64,000 bases of DNA from Lasioglossum baleicum (lineage: Eukaryota > Arthropoda > Insecta > Hymenoptera > Halictidae), in the NCBI RefSeq assembly GCF_051020765.1, contig NW_027469238.1:1-64000 (forward strand), in the 5' to 3' direction. Below are positions 62,991 to 64,000 of the stretch, piece by piece. Both the position numbers and the translations under genes were made by a program. The notes below the pieces were generated by a model. It ran no database searches, was not told the DNA's origin, and saw only the letters and a program-made list of their open reading frames with translations. Each line of letters begins with the position of its first letter. Within the stretch, counting starts at the first letter, position 1.

Positions 62991-64000
62991 ATTACGCATA
63001 ACGCATAACGCATAACGCATAACGCATAACGGATAACGCATAACGCATAACGCATAACGCATAACGCATCGCGCATAACGCATAACGGATAACGCATAAC
63101 GCATAACGCATAACGGATAACGCATAACGCATAACGCATAACGCATAACGCATAACGCATAACGCATAACGCATAACGCATAACGCATAACGCATAACGC
63201 ATAACGCATAACGCATAACGCATAACGCATAACGCATAACGCATAACGCATAACGCATAACGCATAACGCATAACGCATAACGCATAACGCATAACGCAT
63301 AACGCATAACGCATAACGCATAACGCATAACGCATAACGCATAACGCATAACGCATAACGCATAACGCATAACGCATAACGCATAACGCATAACGCATAA
63401 CGCATAACGCATAACGCATAACGCATAACGCATAACGCATAACGCATAACGCACAAAGCATAACGCATAACGCATAACGCGTAACGCATGACGCATAACG
63501 CATAACGCATAACGCATAACGCATAACGCATAACGCTTAACGCATAACGCCTAACGCATAACGCGTAACGCATAATGCATAACGCATAACGCTTAACGCA
63601 TAGCCCATAACGCTTAACGCATAACGCATAACGCATCGCGCATAACGCATAACGGATAACGCATAACCCATAACGCATAACGCATAACGGATAACGCATA
63701 ACGCATAACGCATAGCGCATAACGAATAACGCATAACGCATAACCCATAACGCATAACGCATAACGCATAACGCATAACGCATAACGCATAACGCATAAC
63801 GCATAACGCATAACGCATAACGCATAACGCATAACGCATAACGCATAACGCATAACGCATAACGCATAACGCATAACGCATAACGCATAACGCATAACGC
63901 ATAACGCATAACGCATAACGCATAACGCATAACGCATAACGCATAACGCATAACGGATAACGCATGACGCATAACGCATAACGCATAACGCATAACGCAT

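Larger units (their letters stand above)
9098..64000. repeat. Right arm of heptanucleotide satellite (TAACGCA)n
   Basis: About 7,840 further TAACGCA units continue to the window edge. The unit start falls at positions equal to 6 modulo 7 at all points checked (9120, 15000, 20040, 25024, 30001, 35041, 40025, 45002, 50042, 55026, 60003 and 63902), so the register is kept over 54.9 kb. Orientation never reverses. Pure runs reach about 0.5 kb (for example about 26551-27084 and 37905-38375) between cassettes of substituted units. No unique sequence, second transposon or gene interrupts it. Minus-strand reading frames here, up to 1,285 codons, consist only of the heptapeptide MRYALCV and single-residue variants. 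Confidence 0.98.

Noticed and set aside
9098..64000. Active telomere repeat
   Set aside because: TTATGCG is not a telomere unit I recognise. The array has many substituted units and layered higher-order structure, and continues on both sides of an old insertion. A subtelomeric position remains possible.

Overview
This window is almost entirely one simple-sequence satellite. About 62.4 kb of the 64 kb is a head-to-tail array of the 7-bp unit TAACGCA (TGCGTTA on the minus strand), roughly 8,900 copies. It fills the window from base 1 to 7475 and from 9094 to 64000 and runs off both edges, so its full length is not visible. I found no convincing protein-coding gene, no rRNA or tRNA and no CRISPR array. 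The many long minus-strand reading frames are arithmetic by-products of the repeat.

The one non-repetitive stretch is a 1,618-bp island at 7476-9093. It begins TGTGACG, ends GTGACA and is flanked by a direct ACGC on each side. Removing it with one ACGC restores an unbroken heptamer register. I read it as an LTR-retrotransposon remnant, most simply a solo LTR, inserted into the satellite. A large heterochromatic-type satellite, an LTR insertion and a CpG-rich island suggest a eukaryotic (animal, perhaps insect) nuclear genome, at a centromeric, pericentromeric or subtelomeric site. The sequence does not fix the species.

The array is not uniform. Variant heptamers (such as taacgct, taacgcc, taacgcg, taatgca, taacgga, tcgcgca, caacgca, taaagca, tgacgca and tagcccA/tagctcA/tagctgA) occur in fixed combinations that recur at spacings that are always multiples of 7. 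This gives higher-order repeats (HORs) on several scales. The layout is: 1-7475, mixed HORs rich in a caagacg cassette; 7476-9093, the LTR; 9098 to about 13.2 kb, short HORs of 294-700 bp; about 13.2-42.6 kb, a distinct domain without the caagacg cassette and rich in caacgca runs and tagctca cassettes, with segmental duplications offset by 497, 756, 2478, 2870 and 3094 bp; about 43.6-54.0 kb, an HOR of 1.86-2.53 kb marked by cgtctaacg; about 54.6-62.5 kb, an HOR of about 0.83-0.90 kb (with shorter and longer steps) marked by gtaactcat.

At every point checked, the phase is constant on each side of the LTR, and the single phase change equals the insertion plus its target-site duplication. The array therefore appears to evolve by substitution and by gain or loss of whole units, as expected from unequal exchange or amplification of register-matched blocks.
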